NCBI GenBank assembly: GCA_022702705.1
Contig: CM040426.1
Location: 79,011,877 to 79,075,876, forward strand
DNA length: 64,000 bases
DNA from: Papilionanthe hookeriana x Papilionanthe teres
Taxonomy: Eukaryota; Streptophyta; Magnoliopsida; Asparagales; Orchidaceae
Direction of reading: 5' to 3'
This document shows, piece after piece, positions 12,421 to 24,639 of the stretch (its first letter is position 1; each line of letters opens with the position of its first letter). The translations under genes and the position numbers were made by a program. The notes under the pieces are model-generated. The model did no database searches and was not told the origin of the DNA. It was given only the letters and a program-made list of their open reading frames with translations.

Positions 12421-14224
12421 CACCTTTGCCATGGCTCGGTTTTAGCCCTTTTAATGTTCACGACTTTGGCTTTATGCTTGGGCTGCTATAACTTGAAGTT
12501 GGGGATGTTGTCGGCTCGGCTAGGTGCCATATGGTGGCTCGGGTTTGGCTTTATAGTGGAGGCTGTTGTAATTGGAGTTGTGCTGATATTAGTTGGCTCG
12601 GCTAGGTGCTTAATGGTGATTTGGACTTAGCCTTGAGGTTGGGCTGATTCTTGCTTAATGGCAGCTTGGGTTTATGTCCTGGAAGAGCTCAAGTGTTGCT
12701 TTATGTGGATTTGAACTTCATGGTTATTTGATGAATACCTTTATCCTGTTGAGAACTTGAAATTGAATTGATTTTATATGATTTTTCCTTTCATTGAGGA
12801 TTGGCCGTGAACCTCGTTATGATGATTTGGAGTTTAGGGAGGGCTTTACCTTTTGCTACTACTTCATTGTGGTTTGGCTGTGAGTTCCTCTCATTGCTTG
12901 TAGCCCTAGCCGAGGGCCTTGGTGGGGTGGTTAGTGTGATGTTGAGCCTGTTTTTAGTTACCTTTGCTTATGGGATTGGCTATGATGATATGAAGGTCAT
13001 TCCTAGCTTGCTTGTGAGAAGGGATCGTAAAGTTGTTAATGTTTTTAATGTTGGAAAGGTTTAGCCTTAGTGTGGGTTTGGAGATACTAGCAGCCAGTGT
13101 CTTTCCCCAAGCATGTTCTCTTTGCTCAAGTTTAAAGTTTTAAATGATTTTTTTTTCCCGGATTTTGTTTTCGAACTCCTTTGATTTACTTGTACCCAAG
13201 CGAGAAAGTGACACCCTCGGGGTCGATTCAAGGAGCTTGGACTTTGCTTCTAATGCCTTATTATTACATGTTTTGGGGGAATTTTAGATTAACCCATCTT
13301 TCGTCTTACCCCTTCAAAATTCGAGGGTGGGTTAATCTTCTCTTCCCCTCCTTGTTGCTTTACATGTTTTCCCCGCTTCACTCGGAGTTGGTTTTGTTTT
13401 GTTTTGGGGCGATGACGGCGATGATGCAAAAGGCACGCCAGTGATAGAGTAGAATGATATCCCATCCTACGACATCAGGACTCGCTCCAGGGCCCTGGTG
13501 AACCGTAGGATGACGGTATCATTCACCGCTACAAGGCAAGCGGGGCACCCGTACCTTCTTAGGATTGTTAGCGATCCTTTACCCTACGAAATGATCGACT
13601 CGTGGACAATTATATTTTTCAAAATCTGATAAAAATACGATACTACATTTCGCAACAAAAATATATTTCCACCACAATAAAAAAAAATTGATAAACTCTC
13701 TTTTGCATGTCTGAAACCCATATGCATGCTAAAAATATAAATTTCAAAACCACATTATAAAATTTGATTGTCCACTTGTTGATTATCAGTCTTGGGTGGG
13801 GGAACACTCTCCTGAGTTAGGTTTAGTTGGACACCTTTCTTGCTGAGTAGCGGGCTTTATACACTCGTGTGACCGAGTAGCCTTCGACGACCCTTCGAGC
13901 AGTACTACACAGTTCTGAGCCTAGCCGAGCCGAGTGCTTGCGGTTTTCTTCGGGTTTTCATTTGATTTTTGATAGAGCACTCGTGGTCTTTTTAGGATTT
14001 TCTCGGGGTTTTGGTGACTTTTACTACTTTTCTCGAGCTTTCCCGTTGTGGGTCAGTCACTTTGTTTTCTTGAGTTTTTCGACGACCTTTTATTCTGCTT
14101 GCTTGACTTTCATGTGGCACACTTCTGCTGGCTAGACGAAAGAAAATAACGGGCCTCCCAGGTATACAAGTTTGTTTACATTTGCAGCGTGTTACCTTCT
14201 TTATATCGCCATTGCTGCATGCTA

Positions 14225-14364
14225 TATCTTGTTTAGCTGTCACTTTTTATACCTGCTACTACATGCTATACTGTTTAGCTGTCACTTTTTATACCTGCCA
14301 CTGCATGCTATACTGTTTAGCTGTCACTTTTCATACCTGCTACTGCATGTCATCCTGTTTAGCA
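14225..14364 (+). repeat. 42-bp minisatellite, about 3.3 units
   Basis: Units start at 14225, 14267 and 14309 with core CTGTTTAGCTGTCACTTT; a partial fourth follows. As 42 is a multiple of three, it creates artificial open frames that are not genes. Confidence 0.85.
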
Positions 14365-15472
14365 CGTTACATTATATACTGTTACATGCTTCTACTGTTA
14401 CTCCTGTGCTATATACATATCCTGCTGTAAATGCGTACAACACTTAAACATACTTGCATAGGATGTTTAGGAGAACTCGACCATAGGGCCACCTGATTGA
14501 ACATTTTGACTTGCCATTCTAGAAAACTCAACCTCTTCACGGCAAGAAGCTTGGAGCTAACATTGTGGGCAGCACGACCATCTTCAACAAGAAACACGTT
14601 TACAACAACTAAACCATTCCTTAGTTAAATAACAATCCATAGGATTTCGAGGTTGTTCGCTTAGTGCGACATAAATCCTCAACCTTTCTTGGGCCTTTGT
14701 ATAGCTATGCTGTACAATATAAGCTCCGACTCGTTTTAGGATTTCGAGGTTGTCGTTCGTTACGACCTAAATCCTCACATCTTCTAGGCTGTTCGTGTGA
14801 TCGTTTCACACAAATGTAAGCCCTAATTAAATAAAATGGGCAGGATGAAACCTTTTAAATAATATCTCTTAAATCAAAACCAAATCATAGGATAACATGG
14901 GAAGTCACCGAGGTTCGCCTCTGGATCTTTGACATCCCCTGGTTCTTCCTCATTTGGATTCTACAATAAAATGTTCCAATTTTGAGCCAATCCCCTTTCA
15001 CACCTCTTTGTCCGATTACGTTGAAAAGTCCTATCCTTTTGACCTCCTTGAAGATAATATTTCCTGATTTTTATCGAGAGTATTCTTAGATGATTTCGGT
15101 CATTTAAGATGTAATTAGCTATAGAGGCTTGCCTTATAGAAGCATTTTCCGAACCAGTTTAAAATAAACCATATTTAATTCTTCATATTAAATAGGGAAT
15201 TTGTCAGCAAACAAATTTGTTTCGCGAGCCGAAACGGACGTCATATATTTTAGTTTATTTGATCGAGCCTCACAATTAAGTCTTGTGTTTGTCTTTCGGG
15301 ATAAATGCATGACTGAGGTGTAAGCACTTCTTTCATTCAAGCTATGAAAAATATGAGGTCGGTTGACTTCCTTTCTTTTCGTTGAAGGATCCTTCCGAAG
15401 CGGGCGACGGGATTCCGATTCCGGCGACCGACAGCTTCTTACGGGCACTTCACGCACAAAACAACGCCGACA

Positions 15473-15477
15473 CTTCC
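15473..15477. repeat. Target-site duplication, right copy (CTTCC)
   Basis: Matches 10179-10183 exactly. Confidence 0.85.
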
Positions 15478-16590
15478 TCTATCACCAAATCCTGTTCCTC
15501 TAATGTTCCACACATTTGAACCAATCAAACCTCTATTATGCAACTTTGCAAGTCAGAAATCTGCAATTTGGGGCTCCTAGTTGCTGTCAAGAAATATGTT
15601 TACATGCTTCATAGCACAGTGAATCTCCCACTCAAGACACTCATGGTGAAGATGGCCAATTCTCTTGCCACCTCAACAGCAATTTGATACCTTTCTTTCC
15701 AACCAAGAAGTACATTTCCATCAAACAATACCTTAACAAGTGAGTCTTTCTCCAAAAACTCAAATACCTGTTATGTCCCCACAAGATTCATATGGTATAT
15801 CCTACCAAATAACACTGATATATCCTACCAATCACACGCACTTCTCCCTAGAACTGTTCCTCCCTTTGTCTGACATCTTCCGCTTTTTCACGAACTTGAC
15901 CATCCCATTTTTCAGCACTCCCTTCTACAGAACTCCTGATCTTTCTTGGCCAATCACTTCATTAAAACTACGCTTCGCCTTCTTGAGCTCTCTATAATTA
16001 AATCTCATGAACTGGCTTAAAATCACCTTATAGCCTTTTGCGAGCATAACCTGGCTATCCTCCTTCCTCTATACAAATCACCATCAGATTGCAATAACCT
16101 ACAGAAATTCCAGCCAAGAAGCTGTACAAGTATATCCAAATCATGCTTATTGGTGAACTCTCCAAAATCTGTGGAGAGCCAACCATTGAATCAAGTTCAG
16201 TTGCATTGCAAATTGGCCCATTTCGCTGTGGCTTTGAGCTGTTTATGATAGTGACAGTTCTCAAAGCTTTAATATTGATGTCAGTAGAAGGATCATTCCT
16301 TCCGTTATATGGCTTGCTTTCAAAATAACAGTGTCCAATTCCCAACTTATAAGAACAGCCTTGGCAGTTGCAGTCATTCATGCATCTGCTCTTGCATTCA
16401 TATAAAGACACAATTTTAGTAAGATTGAAATCAAATCTCCAAAAGTCTGTGTAATTAAATACATAAATTCCATCTCCGATTTCACCGGGCAGCTGAGATT
16501 ATACTTTGGTTCGCAGCCTAATTTTCAGTTGCTGGGATCAGTCATCTTAAAATCTGGATGGCAGAAGCATTCTTGCCTTAGTTATGAATT
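15478..16590 (-). pseudogene. ZmPK1-like G-type lectin receptor kinase pseudogene, EGF/PAN, membrane and kinase parts
   Basis: From high to low coordinates on the minus strand: an EGF-like tail (CFCHPDFKMTDPSN, then a stop) near 16520-16590; TDFWRFDFNLTKIVSLYECK in a shifted frame; a PAN/apple domain with CKSRCMNDCNCQGCSY (16350-16400); a hydrophobic segment (ISMIWIYLYSFLAGISVGY, near 16090-16145); a juxtamembrane FNYRELKKAKRSFNEVIG (near 15960-16010); a stretch near VLFDGNVLLGWKERYQIAVE; the catalytic loop region HCAMKHVNIFLDS near 15590-15625, where Ala replaces the catalytic Asp; IADF followed by a stop in place of the DFG Gly (15553-15555); and LAKLHNRGLIGSNVWNIRGT, ending at the LTR-like insertion. 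Stops at several points and loss of catalytic residues show a pseudogene. In living relatives this is a plasma-membrane receptor kinase. Confidence 0.82.
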
Positions 16591-16860
16591 ACAAATTCTA
16601 TTTTTTCCCACATAAGCCATGAATTTGGCACGTGTCAAAAAATGCCTGCCCAGTAATTTACCACAACCAAGTTGTGTTATCCAAACTGCGAGTTCTCCCA
16701 TTTTTCCACACATTTTGGTCTGTGTTCAGCTAGTAGATGCTTGAAATCTCTGGCCCAGTATGTGTGTACAGAATAACAATCTCTGGCCCAGTATGTGTGC
16801 CTGCCCAGTCACCCACGCTTTGGTGACTGGTTTTCTTTTTTTAATTAATAGGTGTGGACA
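16591..16860. other. Spacer with a short duplicated segment
   Basis: AATCTCTGGCCCAGTATGTG occurs twice about 32 bp apart (about 16744 and 16777). No gene seen. Confidence 0.5.
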
Positions 16861-17190
16861 ATTTAGTCGTCACACCGGCCCTCCAAAAAAAATTTGCTCA
16901 TCGCCTGCAGCACTTTGTGTTATGAAAAATCGGAGAATAAAACGAAAATCCAGAAGAAGAACACAAAGATTTAACGAGGTTCGGCAAAGAATTGCCTACG
17001 TCCTCGGAAGCGAGCCGGCGAATTTCACTATTTCGAGAGGATTACTGAGTCGGTTCGCATATCCAGTAGGATTACACGTCTATTTATAGATAAACACCCA
17101 TAGATAAATTACCAACTCGCCCTCTCTCCCCCTCAACCCCTTTAATGAAGAGACACACATCTTCATTTCAAGAAACTCCAACTCCCAGGT
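16861..17190 (+). repeat. Probable LTR/TRIM-related repeat remnant
   Basis: Contains AAGATTTAACGAGGTTCGGC (16967-16986) then a GCCTACGTCCTCG stretch and TCTATTTATAGATAAACACC. Sequences of this type recur in plant LTRs and TRIMs. I could not define ends, so the class is uncertain. The apparent 109-codon frame over it shows no domain. Confidence 0.35.
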
Positions 17191-18691
17191 ATATGAGCCA
17201 TACCTAACACTTTGCACTAGGGTACGTAAATGCTGTAAGGCCTGTCATCCCGAAGGCCAGTTATGCCACTGCTCAGGCTCAGCGTTGTCGAGTTCTTTGT
17301 CAAAGCATTCGTGCTTGTAGGAGAAATGGAAATTTCTAGCATTTTCTTTTTACTGATTATATAGGGTTGGATCTTGGATGTCTTCTTTCGGATTGAACTA
17401 TGGTCTATGGAACTCTAAATTAATATTTCAGCATGGCGAATGATAAGAATCTTTAATGTTAAAACTCTATTCTCTAGCTGTCACACTTCCTTCTCCATGT
17501 GATATCCCTATTTCTTTTTGACCGATGGGCAGTCTCTTTTGAAAGTGCAAAAGCAAATTATGCATGTTATGAGGGGCAAATTGATGATTTGATTGATCTT
17601 CTTAGTTTGCTTGTTTTTTGTAGCCTTGAATTAAATTGTCTGGTGTAAGAAATGCCTAGAATGTCCAAGAAGTTTGGTTCACTTTTTAGCTCTGCTTTGT
17701 AGTTTAGTTGGTTGATGTTTAGTCACTTCTGGTCCTCGACCAACCCCCATTAGCTATCTCACTTTGGTGAGCTGCAATTAGTTGTGCTAATGGTCTTCAA
17801 TTGCATTGTTGTTTGGCAGTACAGATCCGCACATTTGGAGATTGCCTCAGTTTCACTATTGAATTACTTTCTTTTTGCTTGTGTTTCACAATTTGGAAAT
17901 TGTCTTTTTATTATATATGATTCACGTGTTTGCTTGCTTTCAAGTTCAGTTCTTATTTGTTGCCTTAAATCTCTAAATTGGCTTTGCCTCTTTCCACACA
18001 TGAGTTGGGCACTATAGCTGGATTCGATACTCTGTTGTAGCTGAAATTTGCGGTTGTCTGCCCTTTTCCAGGACTTGATATTCACAGCCTCCCGCTTTTG
18101 GCACTGTATCAATTTATAGTTATTGTAAAGATTTTTAGAGGTTGCTATCTTTGTGGTTTTTTTCTGATTATAAATAGAGTTGACGATGTATATAAAAATT
18201 TAAGCCAATACAAAGAAATTTTCTCAAATTTACATGTTGGCTGGATGGAAATTCTTTGACTGTAGTGTACTTGTCATTTTTTTTCTTTTTTTTTTTAAAT
18301 TCTTTTTCTTTTATGTTTTATTCTTTATTTTTTATTTTCTTGGGTAACAAAGCAAGTGTAGATGATAATTTCCAAGATTTTTTTTTTTTCTTTATCCTGA
18401 TGTAAAGCGCGAATCTTCGGAGCCTTTTTTTCAACAAAATTTATACATTGATTATATATGTGATTGAATTTGATCGAATTTACATTATAATGATATTCTG
18501 ATTAGGCATGATCGTGAATCCTAATCGTTGTATAGCTTTTTTTTTATCAAATTATTTTCTTCGCGGATCATTAAATTATTGCTTTGGTTGACTTATATGA
18601 GTCTTCTAATTCTCATCAAAAGAGATGAATTTTACCTCAGTTAAGATATGGTGGACTGCAAAATTTAAGATCTATTATGTACTTTTTCTTT
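17191..18691. other. Spacer, no gene recognised
   Basis: T-rich sequence with short open frames of no recognisable family. A CAG acceptor-like site at 18069-18071 is followed by 15 codons to a stop, which is too little to call an exon. Confidence 0.35.
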
Positions 18692-18940
18692 GGGGCATTT
18701 ACATACATACCACACAATTCTTATATATTTACATTTGTACCCCCTATACTTTCATATTTATATACATACCACTCAGACCTTTGACATCACATTAGAAATA
18801 CCACTATCACTAATTTTTTAAATGTGAAATACATTTTTTCATGTATGTGTTCTTATTAAGGTGTTATAATGTAATCATCAAACTTTTGGTATTCAATATG
18901 TAAATGCATAAGAATTGTGTGGCATGTATGTAAATTTCCC
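18692..18940. mobile_element. MITE family 1, copy A
   Basis: Long terminal inverted repeats: GCATTTACATACATACCACA at the left, and the reverse complement of TGGCATGTATGTAAATTTCC at the right, both continuing into ACAATTCTTAT..ATTTACA. Total 249 bp, AT-rich, no coding. Related copies are at 24286, 27430 and 36296. The target duplication is obscured by T-runs. Confidence 0.8.
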
Positions 18941-20667
18941 TTTTTTTTTTAGCATCCCATCCTAGATTTGAAAAAGAAAATCCTAGGCCTAAAAACATTC
19001 TACATCACATTGATCCTCACATTTCAACAAAATTAATTAAGAACGGCCATCTCCTCCATGAAGAACTAGATACCTTCAATCATAGTGATTGCAAAAGAAT
19101 GTTTTCAGTCATGGAGAATCATAATCAAAACTTTAAAAAAAAAGAAAGACAGTGGCATACAAAATAACAAAGGTTCTAATCGAGGATGTAATAGTGGACT
19201 AGTGGAGTCATAGATAGTTTGGGTATGCACGATAGAGGGCAAAGACTTATCAGTAACGTAAGTAGATTTAAGTTATTTGGATGAATTAGGACTTAGAAAG
19301 GATAAAACTAAAATAATAACTAATTGTGAAACCAAAAAATATGTAGGTTGAGTTAGCAGTACTAACAAAACCTCTAACTCCACAAAGGGCGTAACTTTTC
19401 AATATCCTCATGATATCCAAGCTAAAACTGAACGAGTCTTCCTCGTCTTAGCTAATCTAAATGTATATTAGCTCGTTTCAGTTTCAATATTTCATTCTAT
19501 TTATTTTCTTTCATTAATTTTATTTTTTATTTCTATAAAGAGATGCGATTTTATGATTTCGCTATTAGCATATTAAGCATTATGTCGCCATCACTATCAG
19601 TTCTCTGTTTGAAGCCTCTATTTTTTCAGTTGAATATATGTACACGCTTTTCTGCTATTCTTTATTTTAAAAATGACTGACAATGTATTTTTATTTTTAA
19701 AAAGGTCCAATGTGTCTTTGTTCTTAAAAATAAGTGACAATATATATTTTTAAAAAATAGCCAACAATATGCTTTCTTCTTAAAAGTGGTCGATTGTGTA
19801 CATAGATTTTTTTTTCATGTTTTATTTTTGTTTACATTATTTTCTGTTGAACTATTAGGTATTAAATGATTTGTTTTCTTAGCATGCGTTATTTTCATAT
19901 TATGTTTGAGATTTTTTATTAGGAAATTTTAATTATTTATATTAATATTTTGTTTTTTTTTGTGTTAAGGTTTAATAAATGTATTATTATTTAAATAAAA
20001 AATAATGAGTGAAAATTTACATTGACAATTTTTTGTCTGATTCTGGGCTTCCTCGTTTTATTTGGAGTTATGATATTAATGAAAGAAATAAAATACAAAG
20101 AGTGAATTTTTGTTGAAAGAACTAAATCAACCAAAATTTATTATTTTTCCTAACAGTGATGAATAACGTTTCAGGAGATTTAGTTTAAAAATGTTTGAGA
20201 GGTGTATCTTTTTTTCTTTTTTTTTTTTTTTGTTTTGTTTTTTGAGGAATATCTAACTTATTTAGAATACTATCATGCAGAAAAATGCCGTATATTGCAT
20301 CCATTTTTACTTATTTAAGCCTCAAGAATAAGTTGTTATAAGTTAAGAGGTAGAGATTCATTTGTTGGTGAAGAATTTAAAAGTTTAAAGAGAAGAAAAG
20401 ATTGCAGCTCACCTTAGTAAACATAACAGTGCTCATAATATGACAAATAGAGAGTGGTCCTACCATGTAGTTGAGTAAAGTTGAGAGTAATAAAAATCAA
20501 TATAAAGTCATGTTGATTGCAATAGATGATTGTTTTTTTATTTTTTTTATGATAAAAATTATCATTTTGTGGTCATGATCAATTATCTGAATAAGTTAAC
20601 CAAAAAAATTATTTGGAGTTACTTCATTTTCCTATGAATCATAATAAAAAAGTAAAACAAATTACGT
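18941..20667. other. AT-rich spacer with a short degenerate tandem repeat
   Basis: No gene seen. At 19670-19800 five diverged units of about 28 bp carry a GACAATGTAT-like core. Long T-runs occur at 20210-20230. Confidence 0.45.
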
Positions 20668-20893
20668 TTGAAAATGCCAATACAAAATTACAATTGGTTT
20701 TATTTAAAGTTCAAAAATAACTGTCAAGCTACAACAACTGAAACTTTAGTTTTTATCTTGAAAGATATAGATGATTTAAACTTCTCTGTTATAGAGAACA
20801 AGTCTCGTGATGTATCAATGATGGAACAACTAGCTATTGCAGTTAAATATGTTGATAAAAAATGCTAAGCTATTGAAAGAATTATATCCAAGT
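20668..20893 (+). pseudogene. hAT-like transposase scrap (DUF4371 / ZMYM1-like)
   Basis: The frame reads FSVIENKSRDVSMMEQLAIA then VKYVDKKC, then after a stop AIERI. This fits the FS.I.DESRDVS.KEQM..VLRYVDK...IERF motif of DUF4371 proteins, plant relatives of hAT transposases. The catalytic-region Asp of DESRD is replaced by Asn in ENKSRD. Only about 70 residues remain, with no terminal repeats seen. Confidence 0.65.
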
Positions 20894-22430
20894 GATTCAT
20901 ACTTTTCTTTTGTGTAGCATGACGAAATCCAATTGACTCGTCTCTGATTATCTAGGCTATTGTGCCATCGAAGTCGATGAGCACCAAGACACCATTGTTG
21001 TAGAGAGTTAGACGAGAGCAATGTCGTTTGGTCACGGTTGGCTGTCTAGGACCCTTTGGTTGGCTCAGTTGGTGAACCAGATGGAGAATGCGTAGGCATT
21101 TGGGCCTATTTTGTAGGAGCCAGCTAGACAAATTTGTCATCAGAGATGAGAAGACTAGAGATGTCTTTGACAGACATGTAGGATGTTTTTAAAAAGATGA
21201 GGTTGAGGAGAAAAAGAAGAGTTCAAGAGGAAGGTGAGAAAAAAAAAAAGGATATCTGTTTCATTTTTCTAGCTTGAATGGGTTGAAAGGAGGTTTTGGC
21301 TTCTTGCTTAAATAGTTGTTGGGTACTTTGGTTGCAGGCTTTTCCAAGATAGTTTGGCTTGTAGAAGTCGAATTTCTCTGATTTTCAGGTGGTACCATGG
21401 GTTTCTTATTAATTATCCTTAAATGTTTCTCTTTTTTTATTATTATATTGATAATTTTCTGAAGGTTTTCTTCTAATAAGATGCTAATTATGTTCTTACT
21501 TGTGAGTCTTTAGAGGTGGAGTCTTCATAGTGTTTATCGGCCATCTTAGAAGGAAGTATTTACATGCTAGAGATTATTAGTTGAGAATAAGTAGACATTT
21601 TAATTCTAGATTTTGGCGTAACTTTTTTTAGTCATCTAATTAATTAGTATTATTTCACGTTCAATTTAAAATTTTAGATTTTATGATTAAATTATTGATG
21701 ATATCTATATCACTGATGTGAGTATTTGTCAATGTTCTAGTCTCCCCTTCAAACTATATTTTATTATTACATTATTGGTGATATCAACTTCTAATCGTTC
21801 TACTGGACGCATGTAATGAGCCTTTAGTCAAAGTTCTCCATCTCTTCCCTGCCCCTATTCATCCTTTTTTCTTGTTTTTTTCTTTATGGCTTTTTCCATA
21901 TATATTTGTGAGTTAGAACACAAATTAAGAGTTTTAGCTTTGTAAATGAAATTGACAGACCCGTCTTAATTTCCTTGTATTGTTGTAAATGAGCTATATA
22001 TAAAACATAATTCAAGATTGATGGGCAGTGGAGGGCATAGGAATGAAAGAGATGAGCTAAATGGATTTAGGGTCTATGACCACCACAGAGCTACTAGCGT
22101 TGTAGGGCGAATAGCCCAGGAAGGTTGCAGTTGGCAGTGCCGCCATTGTTGCGCTTTGTGAGGCTGAAAAGCGTTGAATCCCTCTTTTCAGGCAACCTGG
22201 GCTGCATCATCGGCGACTAGGATTCCATCTCTCCTAGCGTTGTTGGCCCTCTTTCGGTCTCAACTCATTCCTTGCACCCTCGGTGACGACCCTACGTGCC
22301 TACCAGGGAGGTAAAGAGCGACTGTCTGAAGGATTTTAATGGGGGGAATGTTATTTTTATTTTTATAATATTTAAAGTTTAGGTGTGGAATATGTAATAT
22401 TTAAAGTTAAGTGTGCTTTGTATGAATATT
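20894..22430. other. Spacer, no gene recognised
   Basis: Short frames on both strands near 20950-21140 and a GC-richer stretch at 22020-22320 show no motif I can name. Confidence 0.35.

Positions 22431-22432
<2 letters not shown>

Positions 22433-22461
<29 letters not shown>
22433..22461. repeat. (TC)n microsatellite
   Basis: About 14 TC units. Confidence 0.95.
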
Positions 22462-22463
<2 letters not shown>

Positions 22464-22959
22464 GTTTTATAGAGATTTGTATTATTCAAACTCCTAATTT
22501 TGCTAATCATGGTTACCAAGTATTTAGGGGTGAACTTGCTATTACTCAACTCTTTCTTGTAGACTATGTACGCTGCAAATGTTGGTTTTAATCTCTTTTT
22601 AGTTTTGCAAATCTTGGTTCAAAGTAATTAGAGGTAAAGTAAAATGGTTAATGCATACACCATGGCCTACAAGAGCTGCCGTCTAATTTGTGCTGCATGA
22701 AAGCGGAGAAAGTATGAAGAGAGAAACTGTTTTGAATAAATTAAACAAAAAAAAAAAAAGAGGTTAGAATATCTTCATCAAAATATCGTAATGAAAATTA
22801 AAAAATATATTACGTAAGTGTTAATTGATTATTTTTATAAAATATATTCTTAGAATAAATTCAACAATTTTAACTTTCTTAGACTAATAAAAAGCTGGCA
22901 GCCAAATTGTCCTTTAAAAGTTAAATAAATTGTCTTCATTTGAGCGCAAAATCGTAATT
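22462..22959. other. AT-rich spacer, nothing seen
   Basis: Includes a long A-run near 22746-22759. No coding frame or repeat structure. Confidence 0.4.
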
Positions 22960-23960
22960 AGAGTAACTAGTTATGTAGAAATAGAGAATAGAGCAGAATA
23001 AAGTAAAAGAGGTATAAATACATGATACAAGGGGTATAGAAAAGGAATGATATAATGTTCAAATCTTTTCTAATAACACCCAAAAGATAAAAAGAAAAGA
23101 CATTACGAAATGCATATAACAAAACTAACAGAAAAAGCAACAAAATAAATAGAAACAACTTCTATTAAGATAACTTCTAATATTTCCCCTCAATTAAAGC
23201 ATATTGTCAATCAGGTTCAACTTTGATTTGAAGTCGTTAAACAATGACCGAGGAAGGTTCTTTATGAGCATATATGCGAGAAGACTATTGGATGGGACAA
23301 ATGGAACCCAAATTTCTCCGGAATCGAGTTTCTCCTTGATGAAATGGCGATCAATCTCTGCATACTAAACCTTGTTAACAATTTTTTTTTCTACTAGAAA
23401 AAGTAGGACCTGGCTACCTGCTAAGTAGTTTCAATTATCCTCCCCGAATGACGATCCTGAAAGATACAAAATTCATGAGAAAAATAGCAACACATTCATG
23501 GTCATATGTCAGCTTACTGACTAATAAGATGTTACATTTTAATGAAGGTACATGTAACACAAATTCTAGAGTCAGGTCTGCTGTTAGAGCAACAAACATT
23601 TTACCCACAATAAAACTACACGCCATCAACAATTTTAACCTTAAATCTCTCAAAGCACAACAAATGTGTCAAGAAAACTTGAAAACATTCAAACAAGAGA
23701 TTACACCCGCGGCTTGGAACCATTGGAGAAAATTGGAGCTGTCAAGTTTATGAGGGTGATCATGAAGTTCATGTGATTTTCAGATCTTCCGGTCTACAGA
23801 GGGATTGCAGTCGGTGTCAATCCTCTAGAGGACTCAAGTATATCGTCGTAAAGAAGCTCTGTGGTAGAGGAGTCCATCATGATTCCAATAGAGCCAAAGG
23901 TGAGGTTGGGATGTCGAAACATAAAATGATTCTCGCTAGAAAAACAAAAAGTTTCTAGAA
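22960..23960 (-). mobile_element. Ty1/copia remnant with large internal deletions
   Basis: Minus strand, high to low: gag start (MMDSSTTELLYDDILESS, then HKLDSSNFLQWF, 23940-23700), directly joined to the protease/GAG-pre-integrase region (VALTADLTLEFVLHVPSLKC, SKLTYDHECVAIF, 23590-23440), then directly to the very end of RNase H (EIDRHFIKEKLDSGE, WVPFVPSNSLLAYM, 23350-23230). A polypurine stretch (minus strand AATTGAGGGGA) near 23190 leads into an AT-rich tract of about 220 bp that is probably the 3' LTR. Most of gag, all of integrase and RT are gone. Confidence 0.75.
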
Positions 23961-24285
23961 ACAATCTGGGGGTAGGTAGGTTTCTGTAGTTGAGAAATTG
24001 GGTTTATTAGATTTCTCTAGCTGAGACGTTGGTTTTGACTGTAATTTCAGAGATTTTTTTGTTCTTTCAAATGGTGCCATTAAGTTTTCTGCTGTAATTT
24101 CAACTGATTAACTTAGGTTAAAATCAAGGCATATTTAGTGTCGTTGGATTATCTCATCAAAACATTCATTTCAACTAAAAAGTTATCAAAATAGAGTTTG
24201 AATGGTTGCATCGGATTCAATTGCATCGGTCAATCTCTGCACTTAGTCGGATAAAGTTTTTTATAACGTATTAATTATAAAAAAA

Positions 24286-24518
24286 TTGAGACATGTACAT
24301 GTATATCATCTTATTCCTATGTATTTACATATATGAACTTTGCTTTTTACATTTATAACACCCAAATATTTCATTTCACATAAAAAAATATCATCATTTT
24401 AACTTTTGAAAAGTGAAATATACATTTTCTTGCATAGGTAAGGTGATATGTATGTAATAATTAAAGTTTAGGTGGTAGATATGTAAATACGCAGGAATTG
24501 AGTGGCATGTCTCTTCCT
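24286..24518. mobile_element. MITE family 1, copy B
   Basis: Left end has CCTATGTATTTACATAT, right end GTAAATACGCAGGAATTGAG then TGGCATGT, in the same order as copy A. The left terminus is more decayed than the right. Ends approximate. Confidence 0.65.
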
Positions 24519-24639
24519 AGAATTTTTTACATAATAAACATATCTCATATTTCTACATTAATTGATTAGTTAATAATTGATCTAAAATTAATAAATTTTA
24601 CTAGCACATAATTATCTCTGTAATCTAATTAGGAATCTT

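Larger units (their letters stand above)
10184..15472 (+). mobile_element. 5.3 kb non-coding LTR-like element, copy 1 (solo long LTR or LARD-like)
   Basis: Starts TGTTGACCTCACTTTTTG and ends GCCGACA, flanked by the perfect 5-bp duplication CTTCC, and inserted in a receptor-kinase pseudogene whose halves flank it. No retroelement domain is readable in any frame, and I see no terminal direct repeat inside it. TG...CA ends, a 5-bp duplication, a TATA box about 870 bp in and a lack of genes fit a solo LTR from a family with very long LTRs (as known for Ogre-type gypsy elements), or a LARD. A second, diverged copy with the same end sequences lies at 44193-50309. Similar blocks lie in the same order: near the start (the ...CATAGGACC...TTAGGAC... 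stretch about 10390-10430), and GGATTTCGAGGTTGTTCG at 14643-14660, which matches 49509 onward. The family name is inferred, not established. Confidence 0.75.

Noticed and set aside
12800..13450. Plus-strand frames suggesting a small membrane protein
   Set aside because: They lie within the LTR-like element, have no family motif and are not conserved at the matching place in copy 2.
14172..14447. Plus-strand 91-codon frame with repeated LFSCHFLYL text
   Set aside because: Product of the 42-bp minisatellite, whose length is a multiple of three.
20952..21140. Minus-strand frame ending LVLIDFDGTIA, resembling a HAD-phosphatase motif I
   Set aside because: The DFDGT match sits at the very end of a short frame with no further HAD motifs; chance is more likely.
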